Positions 24,238 through 32,014 of a stretch of DNA of 64,000 nucleotides are shown piece by piece. Source of the DNA: JBFELU01 sp041551965 (GTDB lineage: Bacteria; Actinomycetota; Acidimicrobiia; Spongiisociales; UBA11373); NCBI GenBank assembly GCA_041551965.1, contig JBFELU010000004.1:7080-71079 (forward strand), given 5' to 3'. Every line of letters starts with the position of its first letter. Position 1 is the stretch's first letter. Position numbers and translations under genes: made by a program. Below the pieces are notes generated by a model that saw nothing but the letters and a program-made list of their open reading frames with translations, was not told where the DNA came from and ran no database searches.

Positions 24238-26070
24238 ATGCTCCGGGAGAGATCGATGCCCCGCCGTGCCCTGACCGCACTCGCCGCAGTGGCAGTGGCC
24301 GTGCCGCTCCTGGCGGCCCCGACGCATGCCGTCGGGCCTTTCCCCGAAGGGGAGGGGCCACAGGTGCGCATCATCAACGGCGGCGAGGTGGAACCCCCCG
24401 GGAAGTACCCCTTCATGGTCGCCATCGTGGCTCGGGGCGCCGACTCCTACAACGGCCAGTACTGCGGGGGGTCCTTGATCGCCGACCGCTGGGTGCTGTC
24501 GGCCGCCCACTGCCTCGTCGGCGAATCGGCATCCACCGTCGACGTCGTGATCGGTCGCCACGACCTGACCAGCAACGCCGGGACCCGGATCCGGGCCGAG
24601 TCGATCGTGATGCACCCCGACTACAACGATCGGACCTCCAACAACGACATCGCCCTGATCGAGCTTCGCGATCCTGTCTCCGAGCAGCCGCTGAGCCTCC
24701 CTCCGGACGAGTCCCTGGACGCTCCGGGCCGCACCGCCACGGTGATCGGGTGGGGCAACGTCGACGCCAACCGCTCCAAGGCGCCCCGGGAGACCTGGCC
24801 CACCAACCTGATGGAGGTCGATCTGCCCCTGGTGGGCAACGACGATTGCCGATCCCACTACGGAACCGACTTCCGGGCGAACACCATGCTCTGTGCCGGC
24901 GGCAACGGACTCGACAGCTGTCAGGGTGACAGCGGCGGACCCCTGTTCCTCTCCACATCGGGCGGCTGGACCCAGGTGGGAATCGTGTCCTGGGGAGACG
25001 GGTGCGGCCAGTCCTGGCCCGGCGTCTACACCCGGGTCTCCACCTATGTGTCGTGGATCACCCAGGTGTCGGGGGTCCAACCCGGCGAGGGCGGTTCGGA
25101 AAACGGTGGTGACACGGAGGGCGTGTTCTGCGCCGGGCGGCAGGCCACCATTGCCGGCACGGCCGGGGACGACTTTCTCGTCGGGACCTCGGGACGGGAC
25201 GTCATCGCCGGGCTGGGCGGCAACGACATCATCCAGGGCCTCGGTGGCAACGACGTGATCTGTGGTGGCGCCGGGGACGACGACCTCCGGGGCGACGGAG
25301 GGGCCGACCGCATCTTCGGCGGCGTCGGGAACGATCTTCTCGAGGGCGGCGCCGGCAACGACAAGCTGAAGGGTCAGAAAGGGAACGACGACCTCCTCGG
25401 CGGCGACGGTGGCGACCGGCTCGTCGGAAACGCTGGGTCGGACTACCTTCTCGGCGGCGCCGGTGACGACATCCTCAAAGGCGGGAGCGGAGCCGACTTC
25501 CTGATCGGCACCCCCGGTTTCGACCAGGACAACGGAGGCGGCGGCTCCGACGAGTGCGACGACGACGACGACGAATTCACGATGTGCGAGACCGTCGTCG
25601 ACCTCGAGGGCGGCGTGGTCGTCTCCGACGAACTCGACCCTTCACTCCAAGCCACCTTCCGGTCGCCGAAGCTCACCTCCGGCTTCTTGCCGGATCCCTG
25701 GAGGAGGCAGGCCGCCTCCGGCGGCGGCATCGACGTCTTCTACCTGGGCGGCGGGTGCCTGGGATTTGCGGCGCAGGCACCCGACTTCGAGCTGACCTGG
25801 AGCGGCGGGGGCTCGCTGCTGCGGATGTACTTCGTGGCCGACTTCGGCGACACCACGCTTGTGGTCAGGGACCCCTCCGGGGACTGGCATTGCAACGACG
25901 ACTGGGAGCCCGGCTCCACGCTGGACCCGGGGATCGATTTCGTCGGCCCCGAGAACGGGGTATACGACATCTGGATCGGCAGCTACTTCGAGGGCGATTC
26001 CCTCGGCGGCCGGTTCTCAATCACCGAGAGGGGCTTCTGCGACCCGCTGAATCCCTGTGCGCCCTTCTGA
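24238..26070 (+). CDS. Secreted trypsin-like serine protease with RTX calcium-binding repeats
   Basis: A 610-residue exported protease. After a signal peptide (LAAVAVAVPLLAAPTHA) comes an S1 peptidase domain of about 230 residues beginning IINGGEVEPPGKYPF. The catalytic triad is in VLSAAHCL, NNDIALIEL and SCQGDSGGPLF. RTX nonapeptides follow at about 305-435 (GGNDIIQGLGGND, GGAGNDKL), which bind calcium and fold outside the cell. The last 150 residues form a PPC-like beta domain with GVYDIWIGSYFEGD. An ATG at 24256 with GGGAGAGA upstream is an alternative start; a TAGGGT box 9 nt before 24238 favours the longer form. No type I secretion genes are nearby; the signal peptide suggests Sec export. 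Confidence 0.9.
   Translation: MLRERSMPRRALTALAAVAVAVPLLAAPTHAVGPFPEGEGPQVRIINGGEVEPPGKYPFMVAIVARGADSYNGQYCGGSLIADRWVLSAAHCLVGESASTVDVVIGRHDLTSNAGTRIRAESIVMHPDYNDRTSNNDIALIELRDPVSEQPLSLPPDESLDAPGRTATVIGWGNVDANRSKAPRETWPTNLMEVDLPLVGNDDCRSHYGTDFRANTMLCAGGNGLDSCQGDSGGPLFLSTSGGWTQVGIVSWGDGCGQSWPGVYTRVSTYVSWITQVSGVQPGEGGSENGGDTEGVFCAGRQATIAGTAGDDFLVGTSGRDVIAGLGGNDIIQGLGGNDVICGGAGDDDLRGDGGADRIFGGVGNDLLEGGAGNDKLKGQKGNDDLLGGDGGDRLVGNAGSDYLLGGAGDDILKGGSGADFLIGTPGFDQDNGGGGSDECDDDDDEFTMCETVVDLEGGVVVSDELDPSLQATFRSPKLTSGFLPDPWRRQAASGGGIDVFYLGGGCLGFAAQAPDFELTWSGGGSLLRMYFVADFGDTTLVVRDPSGDWHCNDDWEPGSTLDPGIDFVGPENGVYDIWIGSYFEGDSLGGRFSITERGFCDPLNPCAPF
25156..25560 (+). repeat. RTX-type GGxGxDxxx repeat tract
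   Basis: About 14 degenerate nonapeptide units (for example LGGNDVICGG, GGAGNDKLK, GGAGDDILKG) within the protease gene, ending in an Asp run (DECDDDDDEF). They form calcium-binding parallel beta-rolls in characterised RTX proteins. Confidence 0.85.
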
Positions 26071-26099
26071 GCCGGGGCCCGGACCCGCCGGGCCCCGGC
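26071..26099 (+). terminator. 12-bp GC hairpin after the protease gene
   Basis: GCCGGGGCCCGG pairs perfectly with CCGGGCCCCGGC around ACCCG, beginning immediately after the stop codon. The next promoter (TACAAT) begins 3 nt further on. Confidence 0.75.
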
Positions 26100-26101
26100 C
26101 G

Positions 26102-26107
26102 TACAAT
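26102..26107 (+). promoter_or_regulatory. -10 box TACAAT ahead of the PlsY-like gene
   Basis: TACAAT is followed by the 6-nt spacer GCGCCC and an ATG at 26114. The transcript would start at that ATG, which opens an eight-codon leader ORF and not the PlsY-like frame. Confidence 0.5.
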
Positions 26108-26113
26108 GCGCCC

Positions 26114-26140
26114 ATGAGCCAGACGGTGCCGGCCCGTTGA
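26114..26140 (+). other. Eight-codon leader ORF (MSQTVPAR) overlapping the PlsY-like start
   Basis: The ATG is 6 nt from a good -10 box, the position of a leaderless start. Its stop TGA overlaps the TTG start of the following gene (TTGA). Translation of the leader would bring ribosomes to the main start, giving translational coupling. Whether it is translated is inference from sequence only. Confidence 0.35.
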
Positions 26141-26754
26141 CCGTGCTCCGAGTCGTGCTCGTGCTGGTGGGCGCCTACCTGCTCGGCGCCTTGCCGTTCT
26201 CGCAGATCGTGGCCCGCCTCGCCGCTCGGGTCGACCTGCGGCGCACCGGGACGGGGACCGTGTCCGGGACCGCAGTCTTCGAGGTCGCCGGCTTCGTCCC
26301 GGTGGCGATCGCCGGGGTGCTCGACATCCTCAAGGGCGTTGTCGCGGTGCTCCCGATGGCCGGCAGTCGGCCGTGGGCGGCGGCACTGGCCGGAGGACTC
26401 GCCGTGGTGGGCCACAACTGGTCGGTGTTTCTCAAGGGAGCCGGGGGCCGGGGTATCGCCCCCGCACTCGGGGCCACGGTGGTGCTGGCACCCGAGGGAA
26501 CGCTGGTGCTCGCGTTCGGCCTCGCCCTGGGCCGGCTCGCCCGCCGAACGGGCCTGGGTTCGTTCCTCGCCCAGGCCCTTCTGACGCCGGTGCTGGTCGT
26601 GGTCGACGGCGCCCATGGCGCCCTGCTGGGCTCGGTCCTGGTGGCGCCGATGTGGCTGAAACGGATGATGGGGAATCGCCCCCCACCGCCTCCGAAGGCC
26701 GCCGCGGCACTGCACCGTCTCGTCTTCGATCACGACCGGGGCTCGGGGCCATGA
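26137..26754 (+). CDS. Divergent PlsY-like glycerol-3-phosphate acyltransferase family membrane protein
   Basis: A 205-residue membrane protein with the PlsY layout: TM helix ending YLLGALPFSQIVAR, a first loop DLRRTGTGTVSGTAVFE in place of the standard DIR-x-GSGN-x-GATN, and GHNWSVFLKGAGGRG in place of GH-x-P-x-F-x-FKGGKG. PlsY acylates glycerol-3-phosphate with acyl-phosphate. Loss of the Asn residues in the first motif and of the Lys in GGKG makes the activity uncertain. It starts with TTG inside the stop of a leader ORF (GTG at 26143 is possible) and overlaps degV by ATGA. Confidence 0.75.
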   Translation: MTVLRVVLVLVGAYLLGALPFSQIVARLAARVDLRRTGTGTVSGTAVFEVAGFVPVAIAGVLDILKGVVAVLPMAGSRPWAAALAGGLAVVGHNWSVFLKGAGGRGIAPALGATVVLAPEGTLVLAFGLALGRLARRTGLGSFLAQALLTPVLVVVDGAHGALLGSVLVAPMWLKRMMGNRPPPPPKAAAALHRLVFDHDRGSGP

Positions 26755-27578
26755 CGGTGCGGGTGATCACCGACAGCGCCGCCGCCCTCGACGCCGCCAC
26801 CGCTGCCGAGCACGGCATCACGGTGGTCCCGATCCTGGTCACCATCGGCGACACCACCTATCGAGACGGCGAGCTCCCCCTTCCCGAGTTGCTCGAACGT
26901 CTCGGCGAAGGAGTCACGACGTCGGGGCCTTCGCCGGGTGCCTTCGCGCAGGCCTTGAGCGACGCCGCCGACGGGGCGGTCGTGGTCACCGTCGCCGGGT
27001 CCCTCTCCAGCACCTTCCGATCGGCCACCGTGGCCGGCCGTGAGTACCGCCACCCGCTCGAGATCATCGACAGCGGATCGGCGGCCGGCGCCCAGGCCCT
27101 GGTGGCCCTGCACGCGGCGCGGATCGCCCGGGATGGGGGCGGCGTCGCCGAGATCGCCGCGGCCGCCCGGTCGGCGGCGGCACGGGTCCGTCTCGTCGGC
27201 GTGCTCGACACGCTCGAATTCCTGGTGAGGGGCGGGCGGGTGCCCGGGCTGGTGGGGAGCATCGCCGGAACCCTTCGGATCAAGCCCTTGTTCGAATTGA
27301 GTGCCGGACGGGTTCACCGGTTGCGGCCGGCCTTCAGCCGGACCTCGGCCGTGCAGCGGATCGTCACCGCCTTCGAGCGATCCCGCCCTTCCGGGGGGGT
27401 CGCCCACTGTGCCGCGGTGCACGCCGACGCCGAAACCGAGGCTCGGGCACTTCTGGAACGGGTGAAGGCCGGAGCGGCCACGGCGTTGATCTCCGGTTTC
27501 GGCCCCGGCATGGTCGCCCACGCCGGGCCGGGGGTCGTCGGACTGGCGTGGTGGTGGGAGGACCGGGGGGAGGCCTGA
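26751..27578 (+). CDS. DegV family fatty-acid-binding protein
   Basis: A 275-residue DegV protein (PF02645). It starts VRVITDSAAAL, has TSGPSPGAFAQAL near residue 60 and VVVTVAGSLSSTFRSA near 80, and contains the conserved domain-2 segment LEFLVRGGRVPGL. DegV/FakB proteins bind a fatty acid for phosphorylation by FakA, giving acyl-phosphate, which is also the PlsY substrate. The overlap with the PlsY-like gene therefore makes metabolic sense. No FakA gene is present. The ATG lies in the previous stop (ATGA). Confidence 0.9.
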   Translation: MTVRVITDSAAALDAATAAEHGITVVPILVTIGDTTYRDGELPLPELLERLGEGVTTSGPSPGAFAQALSDAADGAVVVTVAGSLSSTFRSATVAGREYRHPLEIIDSGSAAGAQALVALHAARIARDGGGVAEIAAAARSAAARVRLVGVLDTLEFLVRGGRVPGLVGSIAGTLRIKPLFELSAGRVHRLRPAFSRTSAVQRIVTAFERSRPSGGVAHCAAVHADAETEARALLERVKAGAATALISGFGPGMVAHAGPGVVGLAWWWEDRGEA

Positions 27579-27582
27579 CGGC

Positions 27583-28005
27583 ATGGAGCCGACCCGGCGT
27601 TTCGAGGTCCTCTCCCATACCGCCGACACCGGCATCATCGCCTACGGCTCGACCCTGCCGGGGCTCTTCGAGCACGCCGCCTACGGCATGTTCTCCCTCA
27701 TGTTCGATCTGGGTGAGGGTGCATCTCCCGTGAGTCGTTCCCTCGTGGCCGCGGGTGACACGGTCGAGGAGCTCCTCGTCGCCTGGCTCGGCGAGACGCT
27801 GGCGGTCGCCGAGATCGAGGATCTGGCCTTCTCGTCGTTCACCGTCGATCGCCTCGAGGAGGGCGGGGTCCAGGGAGCGGCGGCCGGCTCACCGGCCGAA
27901 GAGGCGGTGTTGATCGGGCCTCCGATCAAGGCGGTGACCTTCCACGATCTCGCCGTGGTGGAGATCCCCGATGGGTGGTGGGCGAGGATCATCTTCGACG
28001 TCTGA
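27583..28005 (+). CDS. Archease
   Basis: A 140-residue archease (PF01951), the cofactor that speeds guanylation and multiple turnover of the RNA ligase RtcB. Typical features are FEVLSHTADTGIIAYG at the start with its metal-binding Asp, LFEHAAYGMFSLMFD, and KAVTFHDLAVVE with the conserved His near the end, followed by the terminal Asp in IIFDV. The gene directly precedes rtcB, which is the common pairing. It begins 4 nt after degV. Confidence 0.92.
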   Translation: MEPTRRFEVLSHTADTGIIAYGSTLPGLFEHAAYGMFSLMFDLGEGASPVSRSLVAAGDTVEELLVAWLGETLAVAEIEDLAFSSFTVDRLEEGGVQGAAAGSPAEEAVLIGPPIKAVTFHDLAVVEIPDGWWARIIFDV

Positions 28006-28009
28006 TCCG

Positions 28010-28015
28010 TACAGT
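28010..28015 (+). promoter_or_regulatory. -10 box TACAGT of rtcB (leaderless type)
   Basis: TACAGT with the 6-nt spacer TGTCCC before ATG at 28022. It would let rtcB be transcribed apart from archease, from its own start codon. Confidence 0.5.
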
Positions 28016-28021
28016 TGTCCC

Positions 28022-29440
28022 ATGGGTTTCCGCCGTGTCGCCGATGTGGTCTGGGAGCTCGCACCCGAGGGCGAGATGCGGGTTCCCGGCCGGGTCTTCG
28101 CCTCCGAGGGGCTCTTCGAAAGGGCCGAGGCCGACCGGGCGGTGGGTCAGGTGGCCAACGTGGCCCACCTCCCCGGGATCGTGGAGGCATCGTTCGCCAT
28201 GCCGGATATCCATTGGGGTTACGGGTTCCCGATCGGGGGCGTGGCGGCCACCGACGTCGCGGCCGGCGGCGTCGTCTCCCCGGGCGGCGTGGGGTTCGAC
28301 ATCTGCTGCGGGGTCAGGCTCCTGCGTTCTGATTTGGAGGCCGGGGACTTCAAGGCCCGGGAACCGGCGATCATGGCCGAGTTGGATGCCCGCATTCCGC
28401 GTGGGTTGGGCAAGGGGGCCGTGGCCGGCCGCAGGCTCCTCGACGGCGTCCTGGAAAGGGGAGCGGCGGCCGCCGTCGATGCCGGTTACGGGGCCGATAC
28501 CGACTTGGATCGCTGCGAAGAGCGGGGCACTTCGGCGGGGGCCCGACCGGACCTGATCACGGCCCGGGCCCGCGAGCGGGGCGGACGACAGCTGGGCTCG
28601 CTGGGGGCCGGAAACCATTTCCTCGAGGTGCAGGTGGTCGATCGGGTCGCCGATCGTGGCGTCGCGGCGATCCTCGGCTTGGAGGAGGGATCGGTCTGCG
28701 TGATGATCCACTGCGGGAGCCGCGGCCTGGGTCATCAGACCTGTTCCGATCACCTGGCGGTGATGGGCAAGGCGATGGCGGCCCACGGCATCTCGGTTCC
28801 CGATCGGCAACTGGCCAGCGTTCCGGTGGCCAGCCACGAGGGGGAGCGCTACCTCGGAGCGATGGCGGCGGCCGCCAACTTCGCCTGGGCCAATCGCCAC
28901 ATCCTGGCTCACGCCGCCCGGCAGGCGTTCGCCGCAGGTCTCGGCGGCGCCGACCCCGGGCTGAGTCTCGTCTACGACGTGGCTCACAACCTCGCCAAGA
29001 TCGAGGATCACGAAGTCCGGGGTGCAACCCGTCGCCTCTGCGTCCACCGCAAGGGCGCCACGAGGGCCTTCGGCCCGGGGCACCCCGATCTGCCGGGTGC
29101 GCTGGCGGAAATCGGTCAGCCGGTCCTCGTTCCCGGCAGCATGGGAACCGCCTCGTGGGTACTCCGCGGCGTCGCCGGCAACCCGGCCTTTGCCTCCGCC
29201 GCCCACGGGGCGGGGCGGGTGATGAGCCGCAAGGCCGCCAAGCGGGAGCGGAGCGGCGGCGACGTCAAGGCAGACCTCGAAGCCGAGGGAATCGCCGTCC
29301 GACCGGGGTCGGTGTCGTTGCTGTCGGAGGAGGCACCCTACGCCTACAAGGACGTCGACGAGGTCGTGGAGGTGTGCCGGCGGGCAGGTCTCGCCTCCCC
29401 GGTGGCCCGTCTCCGCCCCCTCGGGGTCGTGAAGGGGTGA
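28022..29440 (+). CDS. rtcB: RtcB family RNA-splicing ligase
   Basis: A 472-residue RtcB ligase, which joins RNA 2',3'-cyclic phosphate or 3'-phosphate ends to 5'-OH ends using GTP and Mn2+. Metal and guanylation residues are visible: Asp and Cys in GGVGFDICCGVRL, His in LGAGNHFLE, MIHCGSRGLGH, YDVAHNLAKIE, and the guanylated His in CVHRKGATRAFGPGH. It works with the archease encoded just upstream in RNA repair. The ATG at 28022 lies 6 nt after a -10 box. The frame extends upstream without a suitable start. Confidence 0.95.
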   Translation: MGFRRVADVVWELAPEGEMRVPGRVFASEGLFERAEADRAVGQVANVAHLPGIVEASFAMPDIHWGYGFPIGGVAATDVAAGGVVSPGGVGFDICCGVRLLRSDLEAGDFKAREPAIMAELDARIPRGLGKGAVAGRRLLDGVLERGAAAAVDAGYGADTDLDRCEERGTSAGARPDLITARARERGGRQLGSLGAGNHFLEVQVVDRVADRGVAAILGLEEGSVCVMIHCGSRGLGHQTCSDHLAVMGKAMAAHGISVPDRQLASVPVASHEGERYLGAMAAAANFAWANRHILAHAARQAFAAGLGGADPGLSLVYDVAHNLAKIEDHEVRGATRRLCVHRKGATRAFGPGHPDLPGALAEIGQPVLVPGSMGTASWVLRGVAGNPAFASAAHGAGRVMSRKAAKRERSGGDVKADLEAEGIAVRPGSVSLLSEEAPYAYKDVDEVVEVCRRAGLASPVARLRPLGVVKG

Positions 29441-29648
29441 GTTCGGCGCTCGCATGACGATGGCCGCAGAGGTGGACCGCGAAATCGAAGGGCCGATGCG
29501 GCGAACCCACGGATCTCGATCCACCCGTCAACCCGGTCTCTGCACTGGAAGTGACCGGCACGCAGGAGAGGGCGATCGAGTGAACCGATGGGCCGGGGAG
29601 GGCCGGTTGCATGCGGGTCCCGGCATGTCGCCACGGTGGGGTGTAGAT

Positions 29649-29711
29649 TCCCGCTTGAGCGGGACTCCCGGTGGTTCGTGAGTCCCAAGGAACCTCGCGG
29701 TGATACCGCGA
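29649..29711 (+). other. Structured leader with alternative hairpins before the gene at 29733
   Basis: Three perfect stems occur in the 292-bp region 29441-29732: TCCCGC/GCGGGA (29649-29664, TTGA loop), GGGACTC/GAGTCCC (29661-29686) and TCGCGGT/ACCGCGA (29695-29711). The first two share bases 29661-29664 and cannot form together. A strong ribosome-binding site, AGGAGGGG, follows at about 29720. This looks like a regulatory leader, though no known riboswitch is recognised. Bases 29441-29648 show nothing I can name. Confidence 0.4.
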
Positions 29712-29732
29712 TCGTCCTCAGGAGGGGTTTGG

Positions 29733-30194
29733 ATGAGTTTTGAGGAGTTCCTCGCGTTTATTCACGTAGTGGCCTCCATCGTGTGGGTGGGTGGCGCCAT
29801 CGGCTTCGAGTACACCGCCCACGGTGCCGTGAAGCGTGGCGATGACGAGAGCATGAAGCTCCTGGCCAGGGACGCCGACCGGATCGGTGTCATCTTCGGC
29901 ATCAGCTCTGCACTCGTCCTCGGTTTCGGCATTTGGGCGGTCGTCGATCGCTCCTACATCTCGTTTGCGGACACCTGGATCTGGTTGTCGCTTGTGATCA
30001 CCGGTGTCTTGTTCATGATGGGCCCGCTGTTCTTCATGCCCAACGCAAAGAGGCTGATCGCCGACTCGGAGACGAAGGGTGGAACCCATCCGGACGTGGT
30101 GACGCGAGCCAAGCGCGTCCTCACCGTCGCCCATCTCGATTCGGCTGCAGCGCTCTTTGTCGTCTACCTCATGGTGGTGAAACCGGGCGCTTGA
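29733..30194 (+). CDS. DUF2269-like small integral membrane protein
   Basis: A 153-residue protein with four hydrophobic helices: FLAFIHVVASIVWVGGAIGF, one near residue 55 (GVIFGISSALVLGFGI), one near 85 (WLSLVITGVLFMMGPLFF), and one at the C-terminus (SAAALFVVYLMVV). The opening with His near residue 10 and WVGGAI resembles the DUF2269/CopD-like group of predicted haem- or copper-related membrane proteins. The ATG has AGGAGGGG 5-6 nt upstream. Function unknown. Confidence 0.7.
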   Translation: MSFEEFLAFIHVVASIVWVGGAIGFEYTAHGAVKRGDDESMKLLARDADRIGVIFGISSALVLGFGIWAVVDRSYISFADTWIWLSLVITGVLFMMGPLFFMPNAKRLIADSETKGGTHPDVVTRAKRVLTVAHLDSAAALFVVYLMVVKPGA

Positions 30195-30348
30195 TGTTGA
30201 GGGCGTCGCGGTGAGAGAGGACCGTCGAACCCGTCGGTGACACCGGGCACGGCGCACAGCGGCGGTCGCCCCAACAGAACGTTCGCGGTTCGCAGGCGGT
30301 CTGCTCGGCCACGTCGCCCACCCGGGGGGAGCGTGGACGCAGTCGGGT

Positions 30349-31494
30349 TCAGTCGCGACGAACGAAGGCGAGCAGCAGCGCGGCGGAGAGCGCGGCGGCG
30401 CAGGCCGAGACGACGGCATTGACCGCAAAGCCGCCTCGAGCGAACAGGAACGGACCCAGCGCCGCACCGACCGTCCTGCCTGCAGCCATCATCACCTGGA
30501 TCAACGCCAGGTACCGGCTTCGGTCGGCCGGGGCCATCTCCGAGGCCAGCGGGAAGGACGACACGATCGTGAACTCGACCCCCAAGATCGTGACGGCGAG
30601 CGACGCGAGGCCGGCGCCGAGCACCGTCGACGTCGTTGCGAGCGCCACGAATCCGACTGCCGCCACCCCGAGTCCGACGGCGACCGCACGGCGCTTCCCG
30701 AGACGGTCGGTGAAGCCGAGGGCGGCGCTCTCCGCCGTCAGTTCCGAGAACCCGATCAGCGCCGCCGCACCTCCCAGGGCCGCGATCGAGAAGGCGAAAC
30801 GATCTTCGAGCCACGCTCCGAAAGCAACCAACGAAGTGTCGGCGGCGGTGCTGAAGAGGAAGGTGACCGCCAACAAGACGGCGGAGTCCCGCGAGAGGCG
30901 AAGCCGATCGCTCGTGGATGCTCGTCGGGTCGGGGGGCGATCGAGGGCCAACGGGACCAAGAGCGCGGCGGTCAACGCGATCGCGGCGAGCACCCAGAAG
31001 GGTGACTGCCAGCCGCGCCGGGCGATCAGCCAGGCAGCCGCCGGGGCACCGGCGAGGAGGGCCCCCGACCAGGTCAACTCCAAGATCGAGAGAGCCCGGG
31101 CCCTCCGTCGGTAGTCGGTTCGCGCGGCGACGTAGGACTGGGCGGCGACGTCGAAGACGGGCTTGGCCAACCCGACCATGGCGAAGCCGATCATGACGGC
31201 GGGGTACGAGCCACTCGCGGCGACCAGCACGGCACCGGCCCCGAGGAGGCCGAGCCCGACCACCGAGAGGCGCACCCGGCGGCGAGCTCGGTCCACGATC
31301 CCGACGACGGCGGGCGTGGCCATGCCGGCGGCGGCGCGAACCGACAGGAGGAGCCCCGCTCTCTCCAGCGACACGCCCAGCCCGCGAGCGATGACCGGCA
31401 AGAAGGGATACACGAAGCGGAAGGCGGTGTTCACCACGAGGCGAGTCGCGGTCAGGTGGGTGAGGGAGAGCCGGAGGGAGCGGGTCCCGCTCAC
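30349..31494 (-). CDS. MFS transporter
   Basis: A 381-residue major facilitator protein with 10-12 TM helices. The loop motif VGIVDRARRRVRLSVVGLG resembles motif A between helices 2 and 3, and FTDRLGKRRAVAVGLG is its counterpart in the second half. It is somewhat short for the family. The GTG start overlaps the stop of the SixA-like gene (GTGA), so the two are co-translated. The substrate is unknown; drug or metabolite efflux is plausible. The 154-bp gap 30195-30348 between the convergent genes shows no clear hairpin. Confidence 0.87.
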   Translation of the reverse strand: MSGTRSLRLSLTHLTATRLVVNTAFRFVYPFLPVIARGLGVSLERAGLLLSVRAAAGMATPAVVGIVDRARRRVRLSVVGLGLLGAGAVLVAASGSYPAVMIGFAMVGLAKPVFDVAAQSYVAARTDYRRRARALSILELTWSGALLAGAPAAAWLIARRGWQSPFWVLAAIALTAALLVPLALDRPPTRRASTSDRLRLSRDSAVLLAVTFLFSTAADTSLVAFGAWLEDRFAFSIAALGGAAALIGFSELTAESAALGFTDRLGKRRAVAVGLGVAAVGFVALATTSTVLGAGLASLAVTILGVEFTIVSSFPLASEMAPADRSRYLALIQVMMAAGRTVGAALGPFLFARGGFAVNAVVSACAAALSAALLLAFVRRD

Positions 31495-31997
31495 ACGTCC
31501 AGGAGGCCGTCGGTGAACAGCCGGGGCGGCAGCAGCCACAACAAGCGGCAGGCACCGGGCTCGATCTGCGGCCACGGCACGAAGGACTCGAGGCCGGCGG
31601 CGGCACCGGTCGGGATGCGGTGGGCACCCCCGCCGACCAGCATCGAGGTGGTCTCCGACCACGTCGGCTCGTGGCCGACCAGCAGGACCCTTCCGACGTC
31701 GGGGGGCACCCCGCGAAGCGCGTACACGACGGCCTCGGGGCCCCCGCCGTAGAGGGCATCGACGACCTCGATCGGCGCCTCCCAATCCCCGGCTTCGGCC
31801 GCCAGCTGGGCGGTGCTCAGTGCTCGCAAGGCGGGAGAAGCGAGAACCAGGTCGGGGTGCTTCATCGCCCCCGAGAGCACCCGTCCCATGGTCTGGGCGG
31901 CCCGAACCCCGCGCGGGCTCAACGGCCGCTCGGAGTCGAAGCCGAAATCGGAATCCCAGTCGGACTTGCCGTGGCGGAGGAGGACGATCTCGGGCAC
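31491..31997 (-). CDS. SixA-like histidine phosphatase family protein
   Basis: A 168-residue phosphatase of the histidine (phosphoglycerate mutase-like) superfamily. The catalytic motif LLRHGKSDWD is at residues 6-15, the second His is in LLVGHEPTWSE near 108, and a LASPALRALSTAQ motif supplies the conserved Ser/Arg. SixA enzymes dephosphorylate phosphohistidine on signalling proteins. The GTG start at 31997 is fixed by TAGCGT 6 nt upstream. It overlaps the MFS gene downstream. Confidence 0.9.
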   Translation of the reverse strand: MPEIVLLRHGKSDWDSDFGFDSERPLSPRGVRAAQTMGRVLSGAMKHPDLVLASPALRALSTAQLAAEAGDWEAPIEVVDALYGGGPEAVVYALRGVPPDVGRVLLVGHEPTWSETTSMLVGGGAHRIPTGAAAGLESFVPWPQIEPGACRLLWLLPPRLFTDGLLDV

Positions 31998-32003
31998 GAC
32001 CAG

Positions 32004-32009
32004 ACGCTA
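32004..32009 (-). promoter_or_regulatory. -10 box TAGCGT of the SixA-like gene (leaderless type)
   Basis: TAGCGT with the 6-nt spacer CTGGTC before the GTG at 31997, which confirms the GTG start. Confidence 0.5.
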
Positions 32010-32014
32010 CCGCT

